From JACRAO01 sp964490895 (GTDB taxonomy: Bacteria; Bdellovibrionota; UBA1018), in assembly GCA_964490895.1 (NCBI GenBank), contig CAZBEI010000111.1:1-58488 (forward strand): DNA of 58,488 nt. Direction: 5' to 3'. The notes below the pieces were generated by a model. It saw only the letters and a program-made list of their open reading frames with translations, searched no databases and was not told where the DNA came from. The position numbers and the translations under genes are program-made. Shown here in pieces: positions 24,878 through 33,127 of the stretch. How positions within the stretch are numbered: the first letter of the stretch is position 1; each line of letters begins with the position of its first letter.

Positions 24878-25601
24878 ACATTGAACCTCTTACTTTACCA
24901 TAACGTCTTTCTCTATGCGAATAATCCTCAAGTGCCTTTCTCAAATGCTCTGGAGTAAAATCTGGCCAATTCACATCAGTAAAAACATATTCGGCATAGG
25001 CGGATTGCCAGAGCAAGAAATTGCTCACCCGTTTTTCTCCACTGGTACGAATCACCAAATCCACATCGGCCAGTTCTTTGAGAGGAGCCGTCCATAAGTA
25101 ATCCCGCATGAGATTTTCATCCATGGCTTCGGGTTTGTAAATTCCAGCAAGGCAGTCTTTTGCAAAACGCCGAGTCGCATCCGAGAGTTCTCTGCGTGAA
25201 CCATACGAAATCGCCAAATTAAATTGGAGTCCCGTATTTTTTGACAAGGCGGTGATCATTGGATCTAGCACAGCTCGGATCGAAGGATCCAACCTGTCTA
25301 TCTCACCTAGAATCCGCATTTTGATATTTTTACGCTCAAGCTCTTGAAATTCTTTGACGAAATATTTTTTTAATAATTTCCAAAGGACACTGAGCTCACT
25401 CTTTGGCCTCAGCCAGTTTTCTGTAGAAAAAGCATAAAGCGTCAGGGCCTTTATGCCAAGATTGTCTGCTTCGCGCACAATGGGTTTGACTCGAGAGGAT
25501 CCCCGGATATGCCCAAAAATACGAGGGTAGCCTCGCGCGGTCGCCCAGCGGCCATTTCCATCCATAATAATGGCAATGTGTTTGGGTAGGGTTTGGATCA
25601 A
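24855..25601 (-). CDS. uppS: Isoprenyl (undecaprenyl) diphosphate synthase
   Basis: 248 residues. It condenses isopentenyl diphosphate with farnesyl diphosphate to the C55 carrier used for peptidoglycan and O-antigen. MDGNGRWA is at residues 13-20 (catalytic Asp), with SGEKRVSNFLLWQ-AYAEYVF near 200. The start is a TTG that overlaps the frr stop as TTGA, which suggests coupled translation. Length normal. Confidence 0.93.
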   Translation of the reverse strand: MIQTLPKHIAIIMDGNGRWATARGYPRIFGHIRGSSRVKPIVREADNLGIKALTLYAFSTENWLRPKSELSVLWKLLKKYFVKEFQELERKNIKMRILGEIDRLDPSIRAVLDPMITALSKNTGLQFNLAISYGSRRELSDATRRFAKDCLAGIYKPEAMDENLMRDYLWTAPLKELADVDLVIRTSGEKRVSNFLLWQSAYAEYVFTDVNWPDFTPEHLRKALEDYSHRERRYGKVRGSMYEQPLGA

Positions 25602-26149
25602 ACGGTGAGAATCTCCTTTTCTTTAAGTACAATGACTTTGTCTACCTCTTGAGATTTTTCGTCTGTTTTCTTTTGAATCTGATCCATTGTCTTTTTAGTT
25701 TCGTCTTCGGAAATCGTTTTTGATTTCGCTCTTATTTCTTCGTTGGCATCTCGGCGGTGGTTTCTCAAGGCAACCTTTGACTCTTCGCCTATTTTTTTGA
25801 CAAGTTTAACCAGTTCTTTTCGTCTCTCCTCAGTCATCTGTGGGAGTGGGACACGAATGATCTTGCCGTCATTTTGAGGGGTTAACCCAATATTCGCAGC
25901 CAAGATCGCTTTCTCGATAGCACCGATCATGCCAGCTTCCCATGGTGAAATTTGAATTGTACGAGCATCTGGAGTCGTGACATTGGCCACCTGATTCACA
26001 GGCATAGGAGAACCGTAATAATCCACCTTGACTGGATCTAAAAGTGCAGTCGAGGCTCTTCCTGTTCTTACTTTTGCAAGTTCTGCCTTGAGAGATTGCA
26101 GGCTTTTATCCATATTTTGAACCATTGCTTGAATGACTTCTTGAGACAT
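25598..26149 (-). CDS. frr: Ribosome recycling factor
   Basis: 183 residues from the ATG at 26149, chosen because GGGAGGA lies 6 bases upstream; the ATG at 26164 is itself within that ribosome-binding site. It splits post-termination ribosomes with EF-G. Recognised by VRTGRAS (near 28), YYGSPMPVNQVANV (near 45) and LPQMTEERRKELVK (near 102). Sits directly after pyrH, the usual order. Confidence 0.95.
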   Translation of the reverse strand: MSQEVIQAMVQNMDKSLQSLKAELAKVRTGRASTALLDPVKVDYYGSPMPVNQVANVTTPDARTIQISPWEAGMIGAIEKAILAANIGLTPQNDGKIIRVPLPQMTEERRKELVKLVKKIGEESKVALRNHRRDANEEIRAKSKTISEDETKKTMDQIQKKTDEKSQEVDKVIVLKEKEILTV

Positions 26150-26167
26150 TTGAGTTCCTCCCATCTG

Positions 26168-26893
26168 TTAATGGACTAAAGTACCCACGGGTTCCCCGAG
26201 GACTACTTTTTTTAAGTTTCCACGGACATTCAAATTAAATACGATAATCGGAAGTTGGTTGTCCATGCAAAGTGAAATGGCTGTAGAATCCATGATTTTT
26301 AATTTTTTTCTCAGGACATCAATATATTTTAACTCTGGCAATAGCTTCGCGTTAGGATGGGTGTCCGGATCAGAGTCAAAAACTCCATCTACTTTAGTGG
26401 CTTTGATGACCACTTCGGATCCGACTTCCATCGCTCTTAAGGCAGCCGCTGTATCTGTTGTGAAATAAGGATTTCCCGTGCCTGCTCCAAATATGACAAT
26501 TCTATTTTTTTCTAAATGCCGGACCGCTCGACGACGGATGTAAGGTTCTGCAAGTTCTTGCATTTCGATGGCGGATTGCACTCGGGTGTTTACTTTTTCG
26601 TGCTCCAAAGCGTCTTGGAGAGCAAGGGAGTTTAGTACGGTGGCCAGCATTCCCATATAATCTGCGCTCGACCGATCCATACCCTTGGTGGCGCCTTTGA
26701 TCCCACGAAAAATATTGCCTCCGCCTAGAACAATTCCAGTTTGCACACCCAGGGTATGAATTTCTTTGATTTCTTTTGCAAGAATTTTTAGATAGTCATT
26801 GTCAATTCCATAGCCTAGTTCTCCCGCTAAGGCCTCTCCCGATAATTTTAAGAGAACTCGTTTGTAAGGATGGGTGCGCCTTTTTGCTTTCAT
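26168..26893 (-). CDS. pyrH: UMP kinase
   Basis: 241 residues. It phosphorylates UMP to UDP and belongs to the amino-acid kinase family. KLSGEALAG (near residue 15), VLGGGNIFRG (near 55) and GAGTGNPYFTTDTAAALRA (near 136) are diagnostic. The ATG overlaps the tsf stop by 4 nt. Normal length. Confidence 0.95.
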   Translation of the reverse strand: MKAKRRTHPYKRVLLKLSGEALAGELGYGIDNDYLKILAKEIKEIHTLGVQTGIVLGGGNIFRGIKGATKGMDRSSADYMGMLATVLNSLALQDALEHEKVNTRVQSAIEMQELAEPYIRRRAVRHLEKNRIVIFGAGTGNPYFTTDTAAALRAMEVGSEVVIKATKVDGVFDSDPDTHPNAKLLPELKYIDVLRKKLKIMDSTAISLCMDNQLPIIVFNLNVRGNLKKVVLGEPVGTLVH

Positions 26894-27495
26894 TGCCCAA
26901 TCCCTTCTCCTAAAAGGTATCGTGTAAATCGCCGAATCGAAATATTTTCACCCAAAAGAGCAATGGATTCTTTTAAAAGCTGTTCCACTGACTTGCTGGG
27001 ATCTTTAATGAAGGCCTGATTGAGCAAACAATTGTCATCCTGAAATTTTTTGATCTTACCTTCCACAATTTTTTCTAAAACAGGTTGTGGTTTCCCAGTG
27101 TCTTTTATTTGGGCCAACGCAATTTCTTTTTCCTTTGTGAGAACGTGTTCAGGAACCTCAAGGCTTGAGACCCACTGGGGATTGGCAGCGGCAATCTGCA
27201 TCATAATATCCTTTACCAATTGGCGGAATTGCTCAGTTCGAGCTACAAAGTCAGTCTCGCAATTGATCTCCAGCAAAACACCCACTCTCCCCTCGCCATG
27301 GATGTAAGAGCTCACTGCTCCCTCTTTTGTAATGCGCCCAGATTTTTTGGATGCAGCTGCGATGCCTTTTTTCCTTAGATATTCGATGGCTTTTTCAAAG
27401 TCGCCCTGAGTCTCTGACAAGGCTCTTTTGCAATCCATCATCCCTGCCCCCGTTTTTTCACGAAGTTCTTTGACTTGATTAGCTGAAATTTCCAT
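26890..27495 (-). CDS. tsf: Elongation factor Ts, short form
   Basis: 201 residues, well below the ~283 of E. coli and close to the short Thermus-type form. It exchanges GDP on EF-Tu. N-terminal VKELREKTGAGMMDCKRAL and NCETDFVARTEQF (near residue 78) are conserved. The core is reduced to one subdomain, as in other short EF-Ts proteins, so no damage is implied. It follows rpsB by 2 bases. Confidence 0.94.
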   Translation of the reverse strand: MEISANQVKELREKTGAGMMDCKRALSETQGDFEKAIEYLRKKGIAAASKKSGRITKEGAVSSYIHGEGRVGVLLEINCETDFVARTEQFRQLVKDIMMQIAAANPQWVSSLEVPEHVLTKEKEIALAQIKDTGKPQPVLEKIVEGKIKKFQDDNCLLNQAFIKDPSKSVEQLLKESIALLGENISIRRFTRYLLGEGIGQ

Positions 27496-27497
27496 GG

Positions 27498-28427
27498 CTA
27501 CTCCTTTACAGTTTTGAGCACAGTTCCAGGGATAGTTCCAGGCTTGGTTTCGGCAATTGCACCTTCGACATCTTTTTCGGGAGTTTCAAGTTCTTTAGCT
27601 TCTTCGGCCTCGAGATCTGCTTCGTCAATACCCTGAAGATCAATGTCACCTTCGAACCGAGACACTTTCTTTTCAGTTTCAAGAGCAGTTTCTTCTTTTG
27701 CAACAACCACAGGAGCTTTCTCGCGAGAGGTCAGTTTTTCTTGATACATTTTAGCACCTTCGAGACAGCTATCTGCAATAAGTTTTACAAAAAGTCTGAC
27801 ACTACGAATGGCGTCGTCATTTCCAGGAATAACATAATTGATGTCCGATGGATCACAATTGGTGTCCACAACCGCAATCGTTGGAATCCCTAACTTTTTA
27901 GCTTCCTTGATCGCAATGTGTTCTTTCTCAGTGTCGACAATAAAAAGAGCTCCTGGGAGTTTTTTCATTTCTTCGATTCCACCCAAAGATTTTTTTAATT
28001 TTTCAAGTTCATGATCTAAACGAGATTGTTCTTTTTTTGAGGTCTCATTCCACTCGGGGGAGGCTTTTTGCGCTTCGATTTTTTTAAGTCGATCAATAGA
28101 GGCTCTCACAGTTTGATAGTTGGTGAGCATCCCGCCCAACCAACGGTTGCTCACATAATACATATTGGATCTTTTGGCTTCTTCTTCGATGATGTCTTTG
28201 GCTTGCTTTTTAGTGCCCACAAAAAGGATTTTTTTCCCTTCCGCAGTCACTTGGACCGCAAATTGAGAGGCCGCTTTGGCTTGAGACACCGTTTTTTGGA
28301 GATCAATAATATAAATTCCATTTCTAGCTCCAAACACATAGGGTTTCATTTTTGGATTCCAGCGACGAGTTTGATGTCCAAAGTGGACTCCAGCTTCTAA
28401 AAGTTCCTTCATGGCAATAATCGGCAT
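27498..28427 (-). CDS. rpsB: 30S ribosomal protein S2 with acidic C-terminal tail
   Basis: 309 residues, about 65 more than E. coli S2. Residues 1-235 are normal (LEAGVHFGHQTRRWNPKM near 10, RWLGGMLTNY near 94, IPGNDDAIRS near 200). The rest is a Glu-rich, Lys/Pro-containing tail that should be disordered. It starts the long minus-strand run, and the leader holds several hairpins (28428-28600). The start has AGGAG upstream. Confidence 0.95.
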   Translation of the reverse strand: MPIIAMKELLEAGVHFGHQTRRWNPKMKPYVFGARNGIYIIDLQKTVSQAKAASQFAVQVTAEGKKILFVGTKKQAKDIIEEEAKRSNMYYVSNRWLGGMLTNYQTVRASIDRLKKIEAQKASPEWNETSKKEQSRLDHELEKLKKSLGGIEEMKKLPGALFIVDTEKEHIAIKEAKKLGIPTIAVVDTNCDPSDINYVIPGNDDAIRSVRLFVKLIADSCLEGAKMYQEKLTSREKAPVVVAKEETALETEKKVSRFEGDIDLQGIDEADLEAEEAKELETPEKDVEGAIAETKPGTIPGTVLKTVKE

Positions 28428-28600
28428 TGACGTTACTCCTATTCTGTTTGTGGTGATAGTGGCACGGGTACCCGGTAGATTCTGCTGAAAAAAGCACAGA
28501 TGACCGCAGTTCTGGAAATTTTGAATTTCCCCTCCACCTCAACGAGACTGGGTTTTTACTCCCAGCCACCACGTTACTCGAAGTGTGCGTATTAGAGCCT
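28428..28600 (-). promoter_or_regulatory. Structured rpsB leader, possible S2 autoregulatory element
   Basis: Between rpsB and the divergent guaC are three inverted repeats: CTGGG/CCCAG (28548-28552 with 28561-28565), GGAAATT/AATTTCC (28514-28520 with 28524-28530) and the perfect palindrome CGGGTACCCG (28465-28474). rpsB operons are often controlled by S2 binding its own leader. Whether these hairpins form that element is inference from position and structure only. Confidence 0.4.
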
Positions 28601-28665
28601 AAGTACTAAAGTTTTTTGTAAAACACTACCAAATAATGTAATGAGTTCTATGGAGAGGGGAAAGT

Positions 28666-29679
28666 ATGACCATTCAAGCCATTACCTTTGATGATGTCCT
28701 ATTGGTGCCAGCCTACAATCACTACGAATCGAGGAGGATGGTAGATACCTCCATTGTAGACAAATCAGGGAAGTTAAAACTGGGATTGCCTCTTTTAACT
28801 TCAAATATGGACACCATTACGGAAAGCGAAATGGCCAATTTCGTGGGTAGCAAAGGCGGGATGGGTGCCCTCCATCGGTTTTTGTCTGTGGAGAGAAATG
28901 TAGAGGAACTTAAAAAGTGCAAATACCCTGTGTTTGTGTCCATCGGATGTTCTGAAAAAGATTTAGAGCGAGCAGAGGCTTTGAGGTCGGCTGGAGCTCA
29001 GTATTACTGCATTGATGTAGCTCATGCTCACGCCAAATATGTGGGCAAAACTTTGAAGCGCTTAAGGGACATGCTCCCTGAAGCGTGTATTTTAGCAGGC
29101 AATGTGGCCACTTATGCAGGTGCGGATTACCTGGCCTCTTGTGGAGCAGATCTCATCAAGGTAGGGATCGGCGGGGGCTCTGTTTGCAGTACACGAATTA
29201 AAACAGGATTTGGGGTTCCAATGATCACTTCGCTTCAAGAGTGCACTCGAGTCGATCGATCGATTGTTGCAGATGGTGGGATCAGGACTTCTGGAGACAT
29301 TGTAAAGGCGCTCGCCTTTGGAGCAGATTTTGTCATGGTGGGAGGATTGCTTGCGGGGACTCGGCCCACGCCAGGAGCCGTCATCACAAAAAGTGATGGC
29401 AAAAAAGTCAAAGAATACCGCGGAATGGCCTCTCGCGAAGCTCAGGAAGATTTTATGGGTGTGATGCCTGACTGGAAAACTGCAGAGGGAGTTGCGGTCG
29501 AAGTGCCTTACCGCGAAGACCATGAAGCGATTTTGGCTGACTTGATTGGAGGCTTGCGTTCTGGACTCACCTATGGAGGGGCAGCTACAATCCGAGAACT
29601 CCAAAGAAAACTCAACTATATGGTGATTTCCGAATCTTCTCGCGTTGAGAGCTTGCCACATAAAATGCTGAGTTTGTAA
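28666..29679 (+). CDS. guaC: IMPDH/GMP reductase family protein, probably GMP reductase
   Basis: 337 residues, a TIM barrel without the CBS pair of classical IMP dehydrogenase. The catalytic loop reads GGGSVCSTRIKTGFGVP (near residue 168); the Cys is present and the RIKTG sequence is closer to GMP reductase (CTTRxKTG) than to IMPDH (CTTRxVTG). The flap has EYRGMASREAQ. It would convert GMP to IMP for purine salvage; an IMPDH role is possible. A strong GGAGAGGGGAAAG ribosome-binding site precedes the ATG. Its last 64 bases overlap the GT4 gene on the other strand. Confidence 0.8.
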   Translation: MTIQAITFDDVLLVPAYNHYESRRMVDTSIVDKSGKLKLGLPLLTSNMDTITESEMANFVGSKGGMGALHRFLSVERNVEELKKCKYPVFVSIGCSEKDLERAEALRSAGAQYYCIDVAHAHAKYVGKTLKRLRDMLPEACILAGNVATYAGADYLASCGADLIKVGIGGGSVCSTRIKTGFGVPMITSLQECTRVDRSIVADGGIRTSGDIVKALAFGADFVMVGGLLAGTRPTPGAVITKSDGKKVKEYRGMASREAQEDFMGVMPDWKTAEGVAVEVPYREDHEAILADLIGGLRSGLTYGGAATIRELQRKLNYMVISESSRVESLPHKMLSL

Positions 29680-30752
29680 ATTTCCTCAAGCGCTTTCACC
29701 GTATTGCGAGCATCCCAGTTTTTTCTAACGTGCTCTAAAGCGTTTTTAGAAATTTTCGAACAGAGTGCGGGATCTTGTGCCAATGAAAGAATTTTGTCAG
29801 ACAAATCTTGAGCGTCTCGTGGATTAAAAAATAAACCATTCACGCCGTCTTCGATAATATCTAAAGGACCTCCCTCGCGAGGAGCAACAGGAACCCTCCC
29901 CACGGCCATGGCCTCAATGAGAGTCAATCCAAACCCCTCTGGCGTTCGTGATGCAGAGACAATGGCGTCCATCTCACTCATTTTTTTGAGCGGCTCCGAA
30001 GTTTCGCCTATAAAAGTAACTGGACTTTGCAATTCATGGGCCTTATTTTGCAAATCCCCTTGCACTGAACTACGACTCACCACCGGAACTCCTCCAAAAA
30101 TAAAACCTTTTATTTTTTTGTTTTTGAGGTTTGCCAATGCTTCAATAAAAAGATCGATACCCTTTTGAGAGTTGAGCCTCCCAAAAATCCCAACTCTAAA
30201 TTCCGGATTTTTTTGAGCATTGAGGGGTGGGACTTTTTCAAAATCCACGCCCAGACTAATCAGATACATCTGACGATGGGGGACAAAAAAATATTTCTTC
30301 TCAAACCCACTTTGAGCCTTCAGCGTGTATCGAGAGTTTACTAAAATACCTTTTGCAGGAAGCACATGTGCCAAGCAATCCATCCACCCTGACACAGGCC
30401 CATGCTGAAACCACAGGTGAGGGATTTTTTCTCTCCATGCCGCTAAAGCCCCAAATAAAGCACCATAGGCCATCGTAGAGTGTACGAGGTCTATTTTTTC
30501 CTCTCGGATGATGGATCTTAGCCAGAAGATCACTTTGAAAAAACTCAAGGGGTGGCTCAATCGAAAAGAAAAAGGATAGACATATACTTTTATACCAGAA
30601 ATTTTTTGGAGTTCTTCTTGTAAGGGCCCCTTTCGCAGCAGGCAATAAACTGGAGAAAAATTTTCTCGATCATGAAATCCGGCCGTATGCCCAACAAAAG
30701 CTTCTGCCCCACCCCATCCCGCAGAAGGAACAATGTATAAGATTTGAAGCAT
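29616..30752 (-). CDS. GT4-family glycosyltransferase
   Basis: 378 residues, GT-B fold. The C-terminal donor-binding part is typical: VGIFGRLNSQKGIDLFIEAL (near residue 197) and the E-x7-E motif in EGFGLTLIEAMAVG (near 272). The N-terminus YIVPSAGWGGAEAFV is acceptor-side. It transfers a nucleotide-activated sugar, probably to a surface glycan; acceptor unknown. It begins 25 bases after the antitoxin gene on the same strand and may be read through from the toxin-antitoxin promoter. The last ~20 residues overlap guaC in antisense. Confidence 0.85.
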   Translation of the reverse strand: MLQILYIVPSAGWGGAEAFVGHTAGFHDRENFSPVYCLLRKGPLQEELQKISGIKVYVYPFSFRLSHPLSFFKVIFWLRSIIREEKIDLVHSTMAYGALFGALAAWREKIPHLWFQHGPVSGWMDCLAHVLPAKGILVNSRYTLKAQSGFEKKYFFVPHRQMYLISLGVDFEKVPPLNAQKNPEFRVGIFGRLNSQKGIDLFIEALANLKNKKIKGFIFGGVPVVSRSSVQGDLQNKAHELQSPVTFIGETSEPLKKMSEMDAIVSASRTPEGFGLTLIEAMAVGRVPVAPREGGPLDIIEDGVNGLFFNPRDAQDLSDKILSLAQDPALCSKISKNALEHVRKNWDARNTVKALEEIYKLSILCGKLSTREDSEITI

Positions 30753-30777
30753 GGATCATTTGATTGTATCCGACAGA

Positions 30778-31146
30778 TCAAAGAAACACACGGTAATCAA
30801 GACCAAAGACCTTGGCAAATTTTTTGGCCAGGGCTTTTCCAACCAAACGTTGTCCAGTTTCAATCTGTGAGACGTTTGCCTGTGGCATGCCCAACTTTTG
30901 AGCCAGTTCGACTTGAGTCATATCCATACGCTCTCTAGAAATGCGAACCATATATGCAGCTTCACCTCCTGCACTCTTCATTCGCCCTTTCGCCAACTCA
31001 CGCCAAGGGATTGATTTTTCACGATAATCGTCCAAGGAAACAATAATTGCATTGAGTTTAGACGCAGGCACATCCTTAAAGCGAAGCACTTCGTCAGCCG
31101 TTCTTACTTCTATTTCAATAGGGTGCTTTTTCATGCGTACCAACAT
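30778..31146 (-). CDS. HigA/XRE-type antitoxin with N-terminal extension
   Basis: 122 residues from the ATG at 31146, which has GAGG six bases upstream inside the toxin gene. The C-terminal half is an XRE helix-turn-helix (MDMTQVELAQKLGMPQANVSQIETGQ, shown here only as the start and end: MDMTQVELAQ and VSQIETGQ). The N-terminal half (1-60, with IEVRTADEVLRF) is a separate domain that probably neutralises the toxin. It overlaps the toxin gene by 32 nt, so the toxin comes first, the HigBA order. It should repress the shared promoter. Confidence 0.82.
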   Translation of the reverse strand: MLVRMKKHPIEIEVRTADEVLRFKDVPASKLNAIIVSLDDYREKSIPWRELAKGRMKSAGGEAAYMVRISRERMDMTQVELAQKLGMPQANVSQIETGQRLVGKALAKKFAKVFGLDYRVFL

Positions 31147-31402
31147 AATAAACCTCAATCAAGCGAATCTCATTATCCTTCACTTCCCAACAAGCTACAT
31201 AAGTCGGTCGTCCTGACTTAATATGGCAATGAAAGAGTTTCGTGGTTCTAGTCCTCTTTAGCCTTCCAAAATTTTTCCAGTTGGCCCTCATGGGTCCGGC
31301 AGTTTCTAATTCCTTGGCCAATAAATCAAACTGCCCCTGGATCTGCAGAGGCAGTTTTTCTAGTTGTTTTGCTGCTTTTCTGGCGACATTCACTGTCCAC
31401 AT
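31115..31402 (-). CDS. RelE/HigB-family toxin
   Basis: 95 residues, basic, of the RelE/ParE superfamily in the phage-derived Gp49-like/HigB branch. The pattern ARKAAKQLEKLP (near residue 7), NFGRLKRTRTTKLFHCHI (near 43) and RLIEVYYVGTHEKAPY at the end fits mRNA interferases that cut ribosome-bound mRNA. Predicted promoter elements (31408-31434) end at the ATG, so the mRNA looks leaderless. The module sits between the FHA activator and a glycosyltransferase gene; likely acquired horizontally. Confidence 0.83.
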   Translation of the reverse strand: MWTVNVARKAAKQLEKLPLQIQGQFDLLAKELETAGPMRANWKNFGRLKRTRTTKLFHCHIKSGRPTYVACWEVKDNEIRLIEVYYVGTHEKAPY

Positions 31403-31407
31403 ATAAA

Positions 31408-31434
31408 ATTATATCAATTTATGAAATATGTCAA
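31408..31434 (-). promoter_or_regulatory. Toxin-antitoxin promoter
   Basis: On the minus strand TTGACA (31434-31429) and TATAAT (31413-31408) are both perfect, 15 bases apart. Transcription would begin at about 31402, the A of the toxin ATG, so the message would be leaderless. The area is also an imperfect dyad (ATATCAATTT and AAATTTAGATAT arms around 31411-31446), a candidate antitoxin operator. Confidence 0.65.
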
Positions 31435-31453
31435 ATTTAGATATATCATACCT

Positions 31454-32752
31454 TTATCTATCCGATTTTTTTCGTTTTATCCCCGGAATTTTATGGCGTT
31501 TGAGCATTTCAAACAAAGTGCTTCGAGCGATTCCTAAAATATCAGCCGCATCGGCTCGATTTCCCTCTGATAACTTTAAGGCCTTTACTATAAGCACTCG
31601 CTCCATCTCAGCTAATGTCAACACGGCTCCAGTCAACCCCAACTCTGGCGAATCTTGCACAGACTCTGAATTTACCAAAAACTCAAACGCATCTTGATTG
31701 AGCACAGGCACAAAGGGACCGGCTAGTGCACTGGCACGCTCAACGACATGCCGGAGCTCTCTCACATTTCCAGGCCAATAATGCGCCTTGAGCCTGAGCA
31801 GTGCCCTATAGGACAACATTTTGCCCAGTTCTGAGGCAAATTTTTTGGCCAGCAATTCGATGTCTTGAGGTCGGTCCCGAAGACTCGGAATCTGTAAAGT
31901 CACCGAAGTGAGCCTGTAGTAGAGATCTTGTCTAAATTTTTTTTCTGTCACCAATTTTTTTAGCGAAAGATTCGTCGCGCAGACAATCCTTACATCAGCA
32001 TGAATAACTTGATCTGATCCCACAGGTCTAATTTCGCCATCTTCTAAGAAGCGAAGCAGCTTGACTTGGATTTCGAGCGGCAAATCTCCGACTTCGTCCA
32101 AAAAAAGAGTACCCCCATGGGCTTGCAATAAAGCCCCTGGGCGGTGTGACACTGCACCCGTAAAAGCTCCCTTGGTGTGGCCAAAAAGCTCGCTTTCTAT
32201 AAGGCTCAAGGTGAGAGCCCCACAATGTAAAGGCACAAAAGCACTTCCACACCTTTTGCTCCAAGCATGGATGAGCCTTGCAATGACTTCTTTTCCAGTG
32301 CCTGTTTCGCCTGCAATATAAGTCGTAAGAGAAGTCGCAGCAGCTTTTTGGGTCATCCATAAAAACTCAGCGCCCTCTCGCGTCTGTGTCAGCCAAGGGC
32401 GAACACTGGAGGGAAATTCAGGCAGGGTTTTTTTAGATTCATGATTTTGCAAAACAAGAGTAGACTCCCCTAGCTTGAGTGGAACTCCAGGTGGCAAATG
32501 AGCTTCGCGAATCGTGAGATCCCCAAGTACTCCCCCTTGGACGTCGTCAAAGAGCTTAAACCAAAAAGGGGAGAGCAAAGTTCCACACTGCTTTTTCCAA
32601 AAAATTCCAACTTTATTGGGCAAAGTAGAATCTCGCAGTGGAATTTTTGAGCTTTCTTCTCGACCTAAAGTCATTTGACCTTTAGATTGCCTTAAACATA
32701 TGGTTCTCGTTTCGCCCGTCGGATCTTGAATTTTAATTTGCCAATTGGACAT
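31454..32752 (-). CDS. FHA-domain sigma-54-dependent transcriptional activator
   Basis: 432 residues from the ATG at 32752 (AGAGGT upstream); a longer frame to 32812 is less likely. Residues about 1-103 are an FHA-like domain (LGREESSKIPLRDS), expected to bind phosphothreonine. The AAA+ domain has Walker A GETGTGKE (148-155), GAFTGA (195-200, the sigma-54 contact loop) and Walker B TLFLDE (215-220). A Fis-type helix-turn-helix closes the protein (about 395-420, NRADAADILGIARSTLFEML). It probably answers to a Ser/Thr kinase rather than a histidine kinase. Two sigma-54-like promoters lie at 6741 and 7559; no link is shown. Confidence 0.88.
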   Translation of the reverse strand: MSNWQIKIQDPTGETRTICLRQSKGQMTLGREESSKIPLRDSTLPNKVGIFWKKQCGTLLSPFWFKLFDDVQGGVLGDLTIREAHLPPGVPLKLGESTLVLQNHESKKTLPEFPSSVRPWLTQTREGAEFLWMTQKAAATSLTTYIAGETGTGKEVIARLIHAWSKRCGSAFVPLHCGALTLSLIESELFGHTKGAFTGAVSHRPGALLQAHGGTLFLDEVGDLPLEIQVKLLRFLEDGEIRPVGSDQVIHADVRIVCATNLSLKKLVTEKKFRQDLYYRLTSVTLQIPSLRDRPQDIELLAKKFASELGKMLSYRALLRLKAHYWPGNVRELRHVVERASALAGPFVPVLNQDAFEFLVNSESVQDSPELGLTGAVLTLAEMERVLIVKALKLSEGNRADAADILGIARSTLFEMLKRHKIPGIKRKKSDR

Positions 32753-32865
32753 GATTGACTTACCTCTTGCATGAACACAGAGCAATTTGCGTACCCACAC
32801 GTTTGAGCTCATTTTTGGAGATCAAGTCGCCTAAAAGGTTCAGATTTATCCCATTTGGAATAAAT

Positions 32866-32895
32866 TTGAACCCTTAGGCAATTTAAAGCTATAAT
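32866..32895 (+). promoter_or_regulatory. Sigma-70-type promoter for the small membrane protein and LD-carboxypeptidase
   Basis: TTGAAC (32866-32871) and TATAAT (32890-32895) are 18 bases apart. Transcription would start near 32902, only about 6 bases before the ATG at 32908. Confidence 0.55.
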
Positions 32896-32907
32896 CATGG
32901 AATATAT

Positions 32908-33126
32908 ATGAGCAGACAGGTCTTATTTGCATTGACGATAGAAATCTTACTCATTTCCATTACGGTTTTTTTACTCTTACAACCCCGGTTTTTATTTCAA
33001 AAACAATCCAGCACAGTAAGGTCATTGGCCAAAAGCTTGGGTGGTGTTTTTTTGTGTTTTACTTTTTTTTGGTCAATGATTATGGGGTGTATTTTAGAGC
33101 TTAACTCCGTGAGATTTCATTTCTAA
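32908..33126 (+). CDS. Small two-helix membrane protein
   Basis: 72 residues with two hydrophobic segments (about 6-25 and 43-63) joined by a short basic loop (FQKQSSTVRSLAKSLGG). No family recognised. It ends one base before the LD-carboxypeptidase ATG, so they form an operon, and a promoter lies just upstream. There is almost no leader and no Shine-Dalgarno, so translation may be leaderless. Confidence 0.6.
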   Translation: MSRQVLFALTIEILLISITVFLLLQPRFLFQKQSSTVRSLAKSLGGVFLCFTFFWSMIMGCILELNSVRFHF

Positions 33127-33127
33127 T

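Noticed and set aside
29092..29661. Long minus-strand open frame (189 codons) antisense to guaC
   Set aside because: It is Ser/Cys/His-rich with no domain and shadows a conserved gene; typical of the reverse frame of a biased coding sequence.
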